Assembly: GCA_020161775.1 (NCBI GenBank)
Contig: JAIUOW010000024.1
Span: 1 to 64,000 of the forward strand
Source: Pseudomonadota bacterium
GTDB lineage: Bacteria > Pseudomonadota > Gammaproteobacteria > Burkholderiales > Burkholderiaceae_C
Direction: 5' to 3'
DNA: 64,000 nt
Shown here: one piece after another, positions 9,665 to 19,459 of the stretch
Layout of the letters: each line of letters begins with the position of its first letter
Position numbering within the stretch: the stretch's first letter is position 1
Notes under the pieces: generated by a model
Told to the model about the DNA's origin: nothing
What the model saw: the letters and a program-made list of their open reading frames with translations, nothing else
Databases searched by the model: none
Translations under genes and position numbers: made by a program

Positions 9665-10057
9665 TCAATCCGGCAGGACAGCGGTTACTTCAATCTCTAC
9701 CTTTGCGCGCTCTTCCACCAACGCGCTGACTTCCACGCAGGTCATGGCCGGGAAGTTCTTTCCCATCACCTCACGATAGACCGCGCCCAGCTCGCGCAGG
9801 CGTGCCACGTATTCCACACGGTCCACCACGTACCAGGTCATGCGCACCATGTGCTCGGGCCCGGCACCTGCCTCGGCCAGCACGGCAGCAATGTTGCGCA
9901 GGGCCTGGGCCGTCTGCGCAATGAAGTCGTCGGACTCGAACTGCTGCTGCCCATTCCAGCCGATCTGGCCGCCGACAAACACCAGCGTGCCGCGCGCGGC
10001 CACGCCATTCGCATAGCCCCGGGGGGTTGCCCAGCCGGGCGGTTGCAGGAATTTCAT
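9665..10057 (-). CDS. RidA/YjgF-family protein
   Basis: This 130-aa protein begins MKFLQPPGW and has the Rid fold signature (GTLVFVGGQIGWNGQ; QTAQALRNIAAVLAEAGAG). It is the last gene of the aromatic-CoA operon; its ATG (10057) overlaps the stop of the CoA ligase (ATGA). Family members hydrolyse reactive enamines and imines. The arginine that RidA enzymes use (PARS-type motif before VEV) is replaced here: the sequence reads FPAMTCVEV, so it is probably not a classical imine deaminase. A pathway-specific role on the amino-oxo-cyclohexene intermediates of 2-aminobenzoyl-CoA breakdown is inference from context. Confidence 0.85.
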   Translation of the reverse strand: MKFLQPPGWATPRGYANGVAARGTLVFVGGQIGWNGQQQFESDDFIAQTAQALRNIAAVLAEAGAGPEHMVRMTWYVVDRVEYVARLRELGAVYREVMGKNFPAMTCVEVSALVEERAKVEIEVTAVLPD

Positions 10058-11664
10058 GCTTGTCTCAATCTGAATCTCTGGAGCTTGCCCGTTTCGGTGC
10101 GCGGCAGCTGGTTGACGAACTCGATCTCGCGCGGGTATTTGAAAGGCGCGATGGTGGCTTTCACATGGTCCTGCAGCGCCTTGACCATGGCGGCGTCGCC
10201 GTCGTGCCCGGGCTTGAGCACGCAATACGCCTTGACGATCATGCCGCGCTCCTCGTCGGGCTTGCCCACCACACCGCATTCGGCCACGGCCGGGTGGCGC
10301 AATAGCGCGTCCTCCACTTCCGGGCCGCCCACGTTGTAGCCGGCGGTGATGATCATGTCGTCGGCCCGCGCCTGGTAGAAGAAATAGCCGTCGGCGTCCT
10401 GCGTGAATGCATCGCCGGGGTAGTTCCAGCCGTCCTTCACGTAGTTGGCCTGGCGCGCATCGTCCAGGTAGCGGCAGCCGGTGGGGCCGGTGACCGCCAG
10501 CTTGCCGATGGTGCCGCGCGGCACCTCGTTGCCGGCATCGTCGACCACCTTCGCTGTATAGCCCGGCACTACCTTCCCGATGGCACCGCGCCGCACTTCG
10601 TTGCCCGCGGAAGAAATGAAGATGTGGAACATCTCGGTCGCGCCGATGCCGTCCAGCATCTCGATGCCGGTGGCGTCCTTCCAGAGCTGCCGGGTGGCGT
10701 CGGGCAGGCCTTCACCCGCGCTGACGCAGATGCGCAGCGTGGGCAGGCCGTGGGTGCGGGCAAACGGCGCCATCTGCCGGTAGAACGTGGGCGCGGTGTA
10801 GCAGATGGTCGCCCCCACCTCATTGATGAGCTTGGCCATGGCCTCGGGCGTGTACGGGATGTCGGGAAAGTACACCGAGGCACCCGCCCACATCGGAAAC
10901 ACCAGCAAGCCGCCTAGCCCAAAGGTGAACGCCAGCGGCGGCGAGCCCATGACGATGTCGTCGGGCGTGGCCTTGAGCACATGGCGTGGCCAGGCCTCGC
11001 AGGCGGCCATCACATCGCGGTGGCTGTGAACGGCGGCCTTGGGCTTGCCGGTGGTACCCGATGTAAAAGCCATGAGCGCGATGTCGTCCGCGGCCGTGGG
11101 GCAGGGCGTGAAGTGCCCGGCCTTGGTGGCGCACAGCGCCCCCAGGTCCCGCGGATCATCCGGTGCGTTGTAGCGCAGGATGGTCTGCAGCGACGGGTGC
11201 TCCTTTTGCGCCTGCTCCAGCTCGTCCAGCAGCTTGGCATCGCAGATTGCCGCCACGGGCTGCGCCTTGTCAATGATGTCGCCCAGCTCGCGCGCGCGCA
11301 GCAGCGGCATGGTGGCCACCGCCACCAGCCCGGCCTTGACCACGGCCAGCCAGGCCAGCGCCATGCCCACGGAATTGCCGCCGCGCAGCAGCACGCGGTT
11401 GCCCGGCACCAGGCCCAGGTCCTGCGTCAGCACCTGGGCGATGCGGTCCACGCGCTCGCGGGCTTGCGCGTAGGTGAGCGTGACGCGGGGCGAGCGCAGC
11501 AGCGGCCGGTCGCCAAAGCCCTTGGCGGCCGCCTTGTCCAGCAGTTCCCCGATGGCGTTGAGTTGCGCCGGCAACTGCAGTTCAGGCAGGTCATAGTGCA
11601 TGCGCGGCCACTGGTTACGCGGCGGCAGGCGGTCATGAACAAAACGGTCTGTCTGCGCCGACAT
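10054..11664 (-). CDS. 2-aminobenzoate/benzoate-type CoA ligase
   Basis: This 536-aa member of the ANL (acyl-CoA synthetase) superfamily has the P-loop AFTSGTTGKPKAAVHSH, the GATEMFHIF motif (A5), the YPGDAF motif and the C-terminal catalytic lysine motif PRTETGKLQRF. It should activate an aromatic acid with ATP and CoA. The benzoate-CoA ligase-like sequence and its place with the fused monooxygenase/reductase point to 2-aminobenzoate (anthranilate) as substrate; salicylate or another substituted benzoate is possible. It lies 3 nt after the acyl-CoA dehydrogenase in a tight - strand operon. Confidence 0.85.
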   Translation of the reverse strand: MSAQTDRFVHDRLPPRNQWPRMHYDLPELQLPAQLNAIGELLDKAAAKGFGDRPLLRSPRVTLTYAQARERVDRIAQVLTQDLGLVPGNRVLLRGGNSVGMALAWLAVVKAGLVAVATMPLLRARELGDIIDKAQPVAAICDAKLLDELEQAQKEHPSLQTILRYNAPDDPRDLGALCATKAGHFTPCPTAADDIALMAFTSGTTGKPKAAVHSHRDVMAACEAWPRHVLKATPDDIVMGSPPLAFTFGLGGLLVFPMWAGASVYFPDIPYTPEAMAKLINEVGATICYTAPTFYRQMAPFARTHGLPTLRICVSAGEGLPDATRQLWKDATGIEMLDGIGATEMFHIFISSAGNEVRRGAIGKVVPGYTAKVVDDAGNEVPRGTIGKLAVTGPTGCRYLDDARQANYVKDGWNYPGDAFTQDADGYFFYQARADDMIITAGYNVGGPEVEDALLRHPAVAECGVVGKPDEERGMIVKAYCVLKPGHDGDAAMVKALQDHVKATIAPFKYPREIEFVNQLPRTETGKLQRFRLRQA

Positions 11665-11667
11665 GCT

Positions 11668-12834
11668 TCACTCCTGTAGAACCGACTTGCCAATGATCAG
11701 CTGCTGCACTTCCGTGGCGCCCTCGTAGATGCGCAACGAGCGGATGTCGCGGTACAGGCTCTCGACCCTTGTGCCGACCTTCACGCCCAGGCCGCCGTGC
11801 ATCTGCAGCGCCATGTCGATCACGCGCTGGGCGTTCTCGGTCGCGGCCATCTTGGCCATCGCCGCCTGCGCGGTCACGCGCACGCCCCCGCGTTTTTCGC
11901 CGTCGTCACGCAGCCAGGCCGCGCGGTAGGTCAGCAGCGCGGCCGCATCGACCAGCGCGGCCATCTCGCCCAGCTTCGCCTGCGTGAGCTGGAAGTCCGC
12001 CAGCGTCTGGCCGAACATGCGCCGCTGCTTCGCGTGCGCCACGGCCTCGGCCAGTGCACGGCGCGCAAAGCCGAGTGCGGCACCGGCGACCGACGCGCGA
12101 AAGATGTCCAGCGTCTGCATGGCCAGCTTGAAGCCGCCGTTGACCACGCCCAGCTGCTCGCTGGCCGGCACGCGGCAGTCGTTGAATGTCAGCGTGGCCA
12201 GCGGGTGCGGCGCCATCACGTGGATGTGCTGCGACGCGTCCAGGCCAGGCGCGTCCGCGTCCACGATGAAGGCCGTGATGCCGCGCGTGCCGGCGGCCGG
12301 GTCGGTCTTGGCGAACACGCAATAGAAGCTCGCCATGCCGCCGTTGCTGATCCAGGTCTTTTCGCCGCTCAGCCGCCAGGTGTTGCCGTCTTGCACGGCG
12401 CTCGTCGTCATCGCGCCGGCATCCGAGCCGGCGTTGGCCTCGCTCAGAGCGAACGCCGCGATCTTCTCGCCGCTGGCCACGCCCGCAAGGTAGGTGGCCT
12501 GCTGCTGCTTCGTGCCCGCCAGCGTGATCGCGCCGCTGCCCAGGCCTTGCATCGCAAATGCAAAGTCCGCCAGCGGCGAATGGAAGGCCAGCGTCTCGCG
12601 CAGAATCACGAGCGCGCGGGAGTCCAGCCGCTCCAGCGCGCCGCCGTGCGCAGCCGGCACGCAATAGCGCAGCCAGCCGGCCGCGCCCAGGCGCCGCACC
12701 CACTCATGGCAGGCGGCGCGGTCATCGCTTTCGTCCACGTGCTGCTCGGGCGCCCAGGCACTCAGGCGCTGGGCCAGGTCGCGGTGCGCATCGTCGAAAA
12801 AGGGCAGGGCCAGGTGCGTCGTCGGCGCGTACAT
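11668..12834 (-). CDS. Acyl-CoA dehydrogenase family protein
   Basis: This 388-aa protein has the normal ACAD order: N-terminal helical domain, FAD-binding middle segment ([24 protein letters not shown]) and C-terminal helical domain ending in [17 protein letters not shown], which carries the usual catalytic glutamate. A longer frame opens upstream, but the ATG at 12834 lies 1 nt after the stop of the enoyl-CoA hydratase gene and fits family length. It probably oxidises an alicyclic or ring-derived acyl-CoA in the lower aromatic pathway. Confidence 0.87.
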   Translation of the reverse strand: MYAPTTHLALPFFDDAHRDLAQRLSAWAPEQHVDESDDRAACHEWVRRLGAAGWLRYCVPAAHGGALERLDSRALVILRETLAFHSPLADFAFAMQGLGSGAITLAGTKQQQATYLAGVASGEKIAAFALSEANAGSDAGAMTTSAVQDGNTWRLSGEKTWISNGGMASFYCVFAKTDPAAGTRGITAFIVDADAPGLDASQHIHVMAPHPLATLTFNDCRVPASEQLGVVNGGFKLAMQTLDIFRASVAGAALGFARRALAEAVAHAKQRRMFGQTLADFQLTQAKLGEMAALVDAAALLTYRAAWLRDDGEKRGGVRVTAQAAMAKMAATENAQRVIDMALQMHGGLGVKVGTRVESLYRDIRSLRIYEGATEVQQLIIGKSVLQE

Positions 12835-12835
12835 C

Positions 12836-13690
12836 TCAATCGCCCCCGAAGACAGGCTTCTGTTTTGCCGCAAAGGCTTCGTACGCGCGCGTGAAGTCCT
12901 GCGTCTGCATGCAGATCGCCTGCGCCTGCGCCTCGGCCTCGATGGCCTGCTCGATGGTCATGGCCCATTCCTGCTGCAGCATCGTCTTGGTCATGCCGTG
13001 GGCAAACGTCGGGCCGTCGGCCAGGTCGCGCGCGGCCTGCTGGACCCTGGACAGCAGTTCGCCGGGTTCGTGCAGCGCGTTGAAAAAGCCCCAGTTCAGG
13101 CCCTCGTTCGCCGTCATGGCGCGGCCGGTGAACAGCAGCTCCGACGCGCGGCCCTGGCCGATCACGCGCGGCAGCAGCGCGCAGGCGCCCATGTCGGCGC
13201 CGGCCAGGCCCACGCGCGTGAACAGGAACGCGGTCTTGGTCGCGGCGGTGCCGTAACGCATGTCGCAGGCCAGCGCCATCATGGCGCCCGCGCCGGCGCA
13301 GATGCCGTCGATCGCGCCCAGCACCGGCTGCGGGCAGTCGCGCATGGCCTTAACCAGTGCGCCCGTCATGCGGGTGAATTCCAGCAGCTCGGGCATGGTC
13401 ATCGTCGTGAGCGGGCCGATGATCTCGTGCACGTCGCCGCCCGAGCAGAAGTTGCCGCCCGCGCCGGTGACCACCACGGCCTTCACGTCGGTGGCGTACT
13501 TGAGCGCGCCGAACAGGTCGCGCAGCTCGCCGTACGACTCGAAGGTCAGCGGGTTCTTGCGCTCCGGCCGGTTCAGCGTGACCGTGCCCACGCCCGCGTC
13601 GAACGACCAGCTGAAATGCCGGCCGGTGTAGCCGGCCTGGGCGCTGAACTGCGCGCGCATGGGGTTGGTGCTGCCAATGTAGTGCTTCAT
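12836..13690 (-). CDS. Enoyl-CoA hydratase/isomerase family protein
   Basis: This 284-aa crotonase-fold protein has the oxyanion-hole segments [15 protein letters not shown] and [19 protein letters not shown]. The fold is certain, but the substrate cannot be read from sequence. It sits between the MarR gene (4-nt ATGA overlap at 13687-13690) and the acyl-CoA dehydrogenase gene, so it probably hydrates or hydrolyses a CoA-bound ring product of the fused monooxygenase. Confidence 0.87.
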   Translation of the reverse strand: MKHYIGSTNPMRAQFSAQAGYTGRHFSWSFDAGVGTVTLNRPERKNPLTFESYGELRDLFGALKYATDVKAVVVTGAGGNFCSGGDVHEIIGPLTTMTMPELLEFTRMTGALVKAMRDCPQPVLGAIDGICAGAGAMMALACDMRYGTAATKTAFLFTRVGLAGADMGACALLPRVIGQGRASELLFTGRAMTANEGLNWGFFNALHEPGELLSRVQQAARDLADGPTFAHGMTKTMLQQEWAMTIEQAIEAEAQAQAICMQTQDFTRAYEAFAAKQKPVFGGD

Positions 13691-14184
13691 GCGGCCTCCG
13701 CGCCGGTGGGGTTGTCGGCCTGGTTCTGGCTGTGTTCCTTGACCTTGCCCAGTAGCTTGTGCAGGGTGGCCACTTCGCGTTCGCTCAGCGCATCAAAGGC
13801 GTCCACGATCCACTGTTCATGTTCGCGCGCCATCTCATGGAACAGGCGGCGTCCGCGTGCCGTGAGGCGCACGCGGTAGGCCCGGCGGTCGCCCTCCACG
13901 TCCACGCGCTCCACCAGGCCTTCGGTCACCAGCTGGTCGGTGATGCCGGTGACGTTGCCGCCGGTCACCATCATGCGGCGCGACAGTTCGTTCATCTTCA
14001 GGCCTTCGGGCGCGCGCTCCAGCTGCGACATCAGGTCAAAGCGGGGCAGCGTGGTGTCGAACTGCTCGCGCAGGCGGCTGCGCACCTGCTTTTCCACCAG
14101 CTGCGTGCAGGTCAGCAGGCGCAGCCACAGGCGCAGGGCTTCGGGGTGTTCGCTGTGGGCGCGGGCTTCCAGGTCCATGGTCAT
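13687..14184 (-). CDS. MarR-family regulator of the aromatic-CoA operon
   Basis: This 165-aa protein has a MarR winged helix ([33 protein letters not shown], wing [13 protein letters not shown]). The start is placed at ATG 14184, which overlaps the stop of the upstream monooxygenase gene; a longer upstream extension is out of keeping with family length. Being inside the operon it controls, it probably senses the aromatic acid or its CoA ester and represses the promoter upstream of 16517. A palindrome centred on GTTTAAAC there is a candidate operator. Confidence 0.87.
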   Translation of the reverse strand: MTMDLEARAHSEHPEALRLWLRLLTCTQLVEKQVRSRLREQFDTTLPRFDLMSQLERAPEGLKMNELSRRMMVTGGNVTGITDQLVTEGLVERVDVEGDRRAYRVRLTARGRRLFHEMAREHEQWIVDAFDALSEREVATLHKLLGKVKEHSQNQADNPTGAEAA

Positions 14185-16517
14185 CCTTCTTCCTGAGCGT
14201 TGTTCTGTGCCTGTGCCGCCTCGATGGCCTGCATCTGGCGCTGGCGGGTCAGCTCGCGGTAAAGCTGGTCGCGCCCGCTCAGGTACTGGCGCGGCCATTC
14301 GACGGCGCGGCTGTCCAGGCGTGCTGCCTCGTGCAGCGTCCAGGCCGGGTCGGCCAGGTGGGGCCGGGCCACGGCGCACAGGTCGGCGCGGCCCGCGGCA
14401 ATGATGCTGTTGGCGTGGTCCGCCTCGCTGATGGCGCCCACGGCGATGGTGCGGATGCCCGCCTCGTTGCGGATGCGGTCGGCAAACGGCGTCTGGTACA
14501 TGCGGCCATACACGGGCCTGGCCTGCCGCGTGGTCTGGCCGGACGAGACGTCAATGAAGTCACAGCCGGCGTCCTTGAACAGGCGGGCCACGGCCACCGC
14601 GTCGTCGGCCGTGTGGCCGCCGGGCGCCCAGTCGTGGGCCGAGATGCGCACGCTCATGGGCAGGTGCGCGGGCCACGCGGCGCGCATCGCGCGAAATACC
14701 TCCAGCGGGTAACGGCAGCGGTTGTCCAGCGTGCCACCATAGTCGTCGGTGCGCAGGTTGGTCAGCGGTGTGATGAAGCTCGACAGCAGGTACCCATGGG
14801 CGCAGTGCAGCTCCAGCCAGTCAAACCCGGCTTCAGCGGCGCGGCGCGTGGCGTCCACGAACGCATCGCGGGTGCGGTCCATGTCGGCGCGCGTCATGGC
14901 GGCGGGCACCTGGTTTTGCTCGCCATAGGCCAATGCGCTGGCCGCCAGCAGGGGCCAGTTGCCCGAAGCCAGCGGCTCGTCCGTTGCCTCCCAGCCCAGC
15001 TGGGTGGAGCCCTTGGGCCCGCTGTGGCCCAGCTGGATGCCGATCTTCGCGGTGCTGGACTGGTGCACGAAATCCACGATGCGCGTGAACGCAGCCTGCT
15101 GCGCGTCGTTCCACAAGCCCGGGCAACCGGGCGTGATGCGGCCCTCGGGCGTCGGGCTGGTCATCTCCACGAATACCAGCGCCGCGCCGCCCAGTGCGCG
15201 CGCGCCCAGATGCACCAGGTGGAAGTCCTGGGGCACGCCGTCCACCGCGCTGTAGGTGGCCATGGGCGAAACCACCACGCGGTTCTTCAGCTCGATCTCA
15301 CGCACTTTCAGCGGCGTCAGCATCGGAAGCACCGGCTTGCCGCCGGCCAGCCAGGCCTCGTAGCCCTCCAGCCACTTCGCGTCACGCAGGCGCAGGTTCT
15401 CGTGGCTGATGCGCTGGCTGCGCGTGAGCAGCGAATAGGCAAACTGCTCGATCTCCATGCCGCTGTAGCGGTCCACGTTTTCGAACCATTCGGTGGAATT
15501 GCGCGCTGCGTTCTGGATCTTCAGCACCTCCACGCTGCGCCGGGCCTCATAGCCCTGCAGCACGGTATTCATGTCGTGGCCGGTGGCAAATTCGTCGGCC
15601 AGGTCGATGGCGTCTTCCAGGGCGAGCTTGGTGCCGCTGCCGATGGAAAAGTGCGCCGTGTGCGCTGCATCGCCCATGAGCACGATGGGCACGCTGCGCC
15701 CCTGGATCTGCTCGCGGTGCACCCAGGTGCTGCACACCACGCGCGGAAAGCGGATCCAGATGGCCGAGCCGCGCAGGTGCGATGCGTTGCTGATCAGCGC
15801 GTTGCCATCCAGATAGCGGGCAAAGAGCTTCTCGCAAAAGGCAATGGCGTCCTCCTGGCTCATGCTGTCCAGGCCATGGGCCTTCCACACGGCTTCGGGC
15901 GTCTCGACGATGAAGGTGGAGGTCTCGCCGTCGAACTTGTAGGCATGCGCCTGGAACCAGCCATGCTCCGTTTCTTCGAACGCGAAGGTGAAGGCGTCAA
16001 ATGTCCTGCGCGTGCCCAGCCACACAAAGCGGCACTGGCGCAGGTCCACGTCGGGCTGGTAGGTGGCGGCGTAACGGTTGCGGATGCGGCTGTTCAGCCC
16101 GTCGCTGGCAATGACCAGGTCGGCGTCGTACTGCGCCGCCAGCGCCTGGTCATCGGCCACGTCGGTCTCGAACACCAGTTCCACGCCCAGCGCCAGGCAG
16201 CGTTCCTGCAGGATGTTCAGCAGCCGCTTGCGGCCGATGCCGCAAAAGCCGTGGCCGGTGGAGCGCACCGAGCGGCCCTTGAAGAACACCTCGATGTCGT
16301 CCCAGTGGTTGAACGCATCGCCGATCAGGCGCGCGCTGACGGGGTCCGCCGCGCGCAGGTTGCCCAAGGTCTGGTCCGACAGCACCACGCCCCAGCCGAA
16401 GGTGTCAAAAGGGCGGTTGCGCTCCACCACCACGACACGGTGCCCCGGGTTTCGCTGCTTCATGAGCAGGGCAAAGTACAGGCCAGCCGGGCCACCGCCG
16501 ATGCACAGGATATTCAT
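14181..16517 (-). CDS. Bifunctional 2-aminobenzoyl-CoA/salicylyl-CoA hydroxylase-oxidoreductase
   Basis: This 778-aa two-enzyme fusion has a FAD hydroxylase at the N-terminus (about 1-390; [12 protein letters not shown] dinucleotide fold, [13 protein letters not shown], and [16 protein letters not shown]) and an Old Yellow Enzyme-like FMN domain at the C-terminus (about 400-750; [38 protein letters not shown]). This architecture is that of 2-aminobenzoyl-CoA monooxygenase/reductase and of salicylyl-CoA 5-hydroxylase. It should hydroxylate the CoA-activated ring and reduce the product, dearomatising it without ring-cleaving dioxygenases. The start MNILCIGG (16517) fits the FAD motif; a 12-codon upstream extension has no support. 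First gene of the operon. Confidence 0.87.
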   Translation of the reverse strand: MNILCIGGGPAGLYFALLMKQRNPGHRVVVVERNRPFDTFGWGVVLSDQTLGNLRAADPVSARLIGDAFNHWDDIEVFFKGRSVRSTGHGFCGIGRKRLLNILQERCLALGVELVFETDVADDQALAAQYDADLVIASDGLNSRIRNRYAATYQPDVDLRQCRFVWLGTRRTFDAFTFAFEETEHGWFQAHAYKFDGETSTFIVETPEAVWKAHGLDSMSQEDAIAFCEKLFARYLDGNALISNASHLRGSAIWIRFPRVVCSTWVHREQIQGRSVPIVLMGDAAHTAHFSIGSGTKLALEDAIDLADEFATGHDMNTVLQGYEARRSVEVLKIQNAARNSTEWFENVDRYSGMEIEQFAYSLLTRSQRISHENLRLRDAKWLEGYEAWLAGGKPVLPMLTPLKVREIELKNRVVVSPMATYSAVDGVPQDFHLVHLGARALGGAALVFVEMTSPTPEGRITPGCPGLWNDAQQAAFTRIVDFVHQSSTAKIGIQLGHSGPKGSTQLGWEATDEPLASGNWPLLAASALAYGEQNQVPAAMTRADMDRTRDAFVDATRRAAEAGFDWLELHCAHGYLLSSFITPLTNLRTDDYGGTLDNRCRYPLEVFRAMRAAWPAHLPMSVRISAHDWAPGGHTADDAVAVARLFKDAGCDFIDVSSGQTTRQARPVYGRMYQTPFADRIRNEAGIRTIAVGAISEADHANSIIAAGRADLCAVARPHLADPAWTLHEAARLDSRAVEWPRQYLSGRDQLYRELTRQRQMQAIEAAQAQNNAQEEG

Positions 16518-16523
16518 GAGGAA

Positions 16524-16547
16524 ATAGTTTAGGTTTAAACAAAACAA
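16524..16547 (-). promoter_or_regulatory. Candidate MarR operator
   Basis: An AT-rich palindrome centred on GTTTAAAC (16533-16540), flanked by T-rich and A-rich arms, lies 7-30 bp upstream of the monooxygenase ATG, where a MarR dimer would block transcription. It is the only such palindrome in this divergent intergenic region. Confidence 0.4.
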
Positions 16548-16634
16548 AGTCAACAGGGGTTGTCATGGCACAAAGCGACGCTGTCCTACAAAAGACCGCC
16601 TTGACGTTGCGTTTGCTGGTGCAAGAATGTTTCC

Positions 16635-17915
16635 ATGCAGACGCTCATCCGCCGGGTGGAGTCCCGCCTTGCCGGCATGCCGGTACCCGTGGCGCTGGAA
16701 TTGCCGGCGGGCCAGCGCGTGGGCCCGCCGGATGCGGCGGTGACGCTGGGCTTTTCTGACTGGTCCAGCCTGGCCACCCTGGCCGCGGGGCAGATCGGCC
16801 GGCTGGCCGAGGACTTCGTGGAAAGCCGCGTGCGCCTGGAAGGCCGCATGCGCGACCTGATGACCGTGGCGGCAGGCCTCTTGCCCGGCAACCCGGCCGG
16901 CAGTGACACCGGCTGGTGGCCCCAGGTGCTGCGCCATGCGCGCTCATGGGCCGCGCATTCGCCGCGGAAGGACGCCGAGCAGATCCAGTTCCATTACGAC
17001 GTGTCCGACGACTTCTACGCGTTGTGGCTGGACCCGCGCCGCGTCTATTCATGCGCGTACTACCGTGACCCGTCCATGACGCTGGCCCAGGCGCAGGAAG
17101 CCAAGCTGGAACACATCTGCCGCAAGCTCATGCTCCGGCCCGGCGAGCGCTTCCTGGACATCGGCGCCGGCTGGGGCGGGCTGCTGCTGTGGGCGGCGCA
17201 GCACCATGGCGTGGACGCCACCGGCATCACGCTGTCACGCAACCAGCATGCCCATGTGCAGCGGCTGATCGACGCGCAGGGCCTGAACGGCCGGGTGCGG
17301 GTGCTGCTGCTGGACTACCGCGATCTCGATGAATCGAAGCCTTTTGACAAGATCGCTTCAGTGGGCATGTTCGAGCACGTGGGCCACGCCCACATGCCGG
17401 TGTACTTTGAAAAAATCTTCCGCCTGCTGGCGCCGGGCGGCCTGGTCATGAACCACGGCATCACCGCGGGCGGCACGGCCAACCACCAGCTGGGCGCGGG
17501 CATGGGCGAGTTCATCGAGAAGTACATCTTCCCCGGCGGTGAGCTGCTGCATGTGAGCCAGGTGCTGCATGACCTGGCCCGCTCGGGCCTTGAAATGGTG
17601 GACACCGAGAACCTGCGCCCGCACTATGCGCGCACGTTGTGGGCCTGGTCCGATGCGCTGGAGTCGCGCCTGGCGGATGCGCAACGCGTGCTGGAGCGTG
17701 ATGGCGATGCGCGGGGCGCGGGCCGGGTGCTGCGCGCCTACCGGCTGTACCTGGCGGGCTGCGCCATGTCGTTCGAGCAGGGCTGGATTTCGTTGCACCA
17801 GATGCTGGCCGCGCGGCCCAACGGTGAACCCGGTGCCGGCTCGGGTGGCCTGCGCGGCGCACAATCGGCGTACCCCTTCAACCGAAGCTACATCTACAAC
17901 CGGGACGGCCCATGA
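16635..17915 (+). CDS. Cyclopropane-fatty-acyl-phospholipid synthase family protein
   Basis: This 426-aa SAM-dependent methyltransferase has the SAM-binding motif FLDIGAGWGGLLLW, the upstream FHYDVSDDFYALWLD motif and the segment SVGMFEHVGHAHMPVYF typical of CFA synthases. It would add a methylene group across unsaturated acyl chains of membrane phospholipids, commonly in stationary phase or stress. It is transcribed divergently from the aromatic operon, and the next gene overlaps its stop (ATGA), forming a two-gene unit. Confidence 0.88.
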   Translation: MQTLIRRVESRLAGMPVPVALELPAGQRVGPPDAAVTLGFSDWSSLATLAAGQIGRLAEDFVESRVRLEGRMRDLMTVAAGLLPGNPAGSDTGWWPQVLRHARSWAAHSPRKDAEQIQFHYDVSDDFYALWLDPRRVYSCAYYRDPSMTLAQAQEAKLEHICRKLMLRPGERFLDIGAGWGGLLLWAAQHHGVDATGITLSRNQHAHVQRLIDAQGLNGRVRVLLLDYRDLDESKPFDKIASVGMFEHVGHAHMPVYFEKIFRLLAPGGLVMNHGITAGGTANHQLGAGMGEFIEKYIFPGGELLHVSQVLHDLARSGLEMVDTENLRPHYARTLWAWSDALESRLADAQRVLERDGDARGAGRVLRAYRLYLAGCAMSFEQGWISLHQMLAARPNGEPGAGSGGLRGAQSAYPFNRSYIYNRDGP

Positions 17916-18235
17916 TCTACAAGTTCAAATCCAAGGCAGACGGCGACCTCATCATGCTGGAGCCGCAGGGCCGGCGCGTGCTGGAAATCCTTGGCAAGGA
18001 CGCCGGTGCCCAGGGCATCATCACGGCCGCGCAGATCCCGGGCGCCATCCGCGCGCTGGAGGCGGCCATCGCCCATGAAGAGGCCATGAAAAAAGCGGCC
18101 GGCACCGAAGGCGCCGAACCGCGGGATGGCCAGTCGTCCACCGACAGCATCAGCCTGCGCCAGCGGGCCAAGCCTTTCCTGGACATGTTGCGCCGCTGTG
18201 AGGCGGCGCAGGCCGATGTGGTCTGGGGGGTGTGA
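17912..18235 (+). CDS. DUF1840 family protein
   Basis: This 107-aa protein has the N-terminal MIYKFKSKADGDLIML typical of DUF1840 proteins in betaproteobacteria, with a charged helical middle and a C-terminal AKPFLDMLRRC segment. No signal peptide or membrane segment is visible. The start overlaps the CFA synthase stop, so both are probably co-translated. The molecular role is not known. Confidence 0.85.
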   Translation: MIYKFKSKADGDLIMLEPQGRRVLEILGKDAGAQGIITAAQIPGAIRALEAAIAHEEAMKKAAGTEGAEPRDGQSSTDSISLRQRAKPFLDMLRRCEAAQADVVWGV

Positions 18236-18256
18236 GGACCCGTGGGGTGTGAGACC

Positions 18257-19273
18257 TCAATCCACCTTCGCGCCCGACGCCTTCACCACCGGCTGCCACT
18301 TCTTCAGCTCGGCATCGATCAGCTTTGCAAATTCAGCCGGCGTGTTGCCGCTGGGGATCGCGCCGTTGGCCAGCAGCCGTTCCTTCACGGCCGGTGCATT
18401 CAGCGCCTTGGCGGTTTCCTGCTGCACGCGGTTGACGATGTCCGCCGAGGTGCCCGCCGGTGCCAGCAGGCCAAACCAGGAGCTGGCGTCAAAGCCTTTG
18501 AGTGCCGGGCCGCCGGCCTGCTCCACGGTGGGCAGCTCGGGCAGCGCCGCCGAGCGCTGCGAGCTGGTGACGGCCAGCGCCTTGAGTTTGCCGGCCTTGA
18601 TGAGCTGCATGGACGACGGCAGGTTGTCAAACATCACGTCCATGTCGCCGCCCACCAGCGCCAGCAGGGCCGGGCCCGAGCCGCTGTAGGGAAAGTGCGT
18701 CATGTAGGTGCCCGTCATGGCCTTGAACAACTCGCCGGCCAGGTGGATGGATGTGCCGTTGCCGCTGGAGGCCATGTTCAGCTTGCCGGGGTTGGCCTTG
18801 GCGTACTTCACGAAATCATCCACGGTGCGGATGTTGCGCGCCGCGGCCTTTTCGGTGTTGACCACCATGACGTTGGGCACGCCGGCCACCAGCGTGATGG
18901 GCGCGAAGTCCTTTTGCGGATCAAACGGCATGCGTGTGTACAGCCACTTGTTGATGGACTGCGTTCCCACCGTCCCCATCAGCAGGGTGTAGCCGTCGTT
19001 GGGTGCCTTGGCCACCAGGTCCGCGCCGATGTTGCCGCCCGCGCCCGCGCGGTTTTCAACCACGAACTGCTGGCCAAAGGCCTTGGACAGTTCGGGCGCG
19101 ATCGCGCGCGCCAGGATGTCGGTGGTGCCGCCCGGGGCGAACGGCACCACGATGCGCACGGGTTTGTTGGGCCAGGCGCCCTGCGCGGCGGCCGGGCCGG
19201 CCAGCAGTGCGGCTGCGCTGGCGGCCAGGGCGGCCATGGCCATGCGGCGGCCGGTCTTGAATGGTTGGGTCAT
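18257..19273 (-). CDS. Bug/TctC-family periplasmic solute-binding protein
   Basis: This 338-aa protein has a signal peptide ([19 protein letters not shown]) and the Bug signature ([53 protein letters not shown]). Bug proteins bind carboxylates and related organic acids in the periplasm. No TctA/TctB permease genes are nearby, which is usual for the many orphan Bug proteins of Burkholderiales, so it may work with a distant permease or as a sensor. Confidence 0.88.
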   Translation of the reverse strand: MTQPFKTGRRMAMAALAASAAALLAGPAAAQGAWPNKPVRIVVPFAPGGTTDILARAIAPELSKAFGQQFVVENRAGAGGNIGADLVAKAPNDGYTLLMGTVGTQSINKWLYTRMPFDPQKDFAPITLVAGVPNVMVVNTEKAAARNIRTVDDFVKYAKANPGKLNMASSGNGTSIHLAGELFKAMTGTYMTHFPYSGSGPALLALVGGDMDVMFDNLPSSMQLIKAGKLKALAVTSSQRSAALPELPTVEQAGGPALKGFDASSWFGLLAPAGTSADIVNRVQQETAKALNAPAVKERLLANGAIPSGNTPAEFAKLIDAELKKWQPVVKASGAKVD

Positions 19274-19287
19274 GGTGCAAGTCTCCT

Positions 19288-19402
19288 TTAGTAGGGTGTC
19301 ATGTCAATCGCCTGCCGGCAGGTCTGGCCGGGCACCACACCCCATGCCGCCGCCAGTGCATTCACGTGGCGGATGATGCCATCGTTGAGCGTGTTGCGCC
19401 CG
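19288..19402 (-). pseudogene. Possible C-terminal relic of an unidentified gene
   Basis: Read on the - strand, this stretch is an open frame of about 38 codons (reads NTLNDGIIRHVNALAAAWGVV, later [14 protein letters not shown] then TAA) with coding-like codon use. It has no start codon or 5' part, because the hairpin at 19404-19429 abuts it. It resembles the end of a larger protein that I could not name. Confidence 0.35.
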
Positions 19403-19403
19403 T

Positions 19404-19429
19404 AAAAAAGCCGCCCGGAGGCGGCTTTT
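19404..19429. terminator. Bidirectional terminator
   Basis: The stem GCCGCC / GGCGGC with a CGGA loop is flanked by six A on the left and four T on the right, giving a U-tract in either direction. It lies after the second Bug gene on the - strand. Confidence 0.8.
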
Positions 19430-19459
19430 CAGCGCATGTGCGCAAGGCATGGCGCAAGC

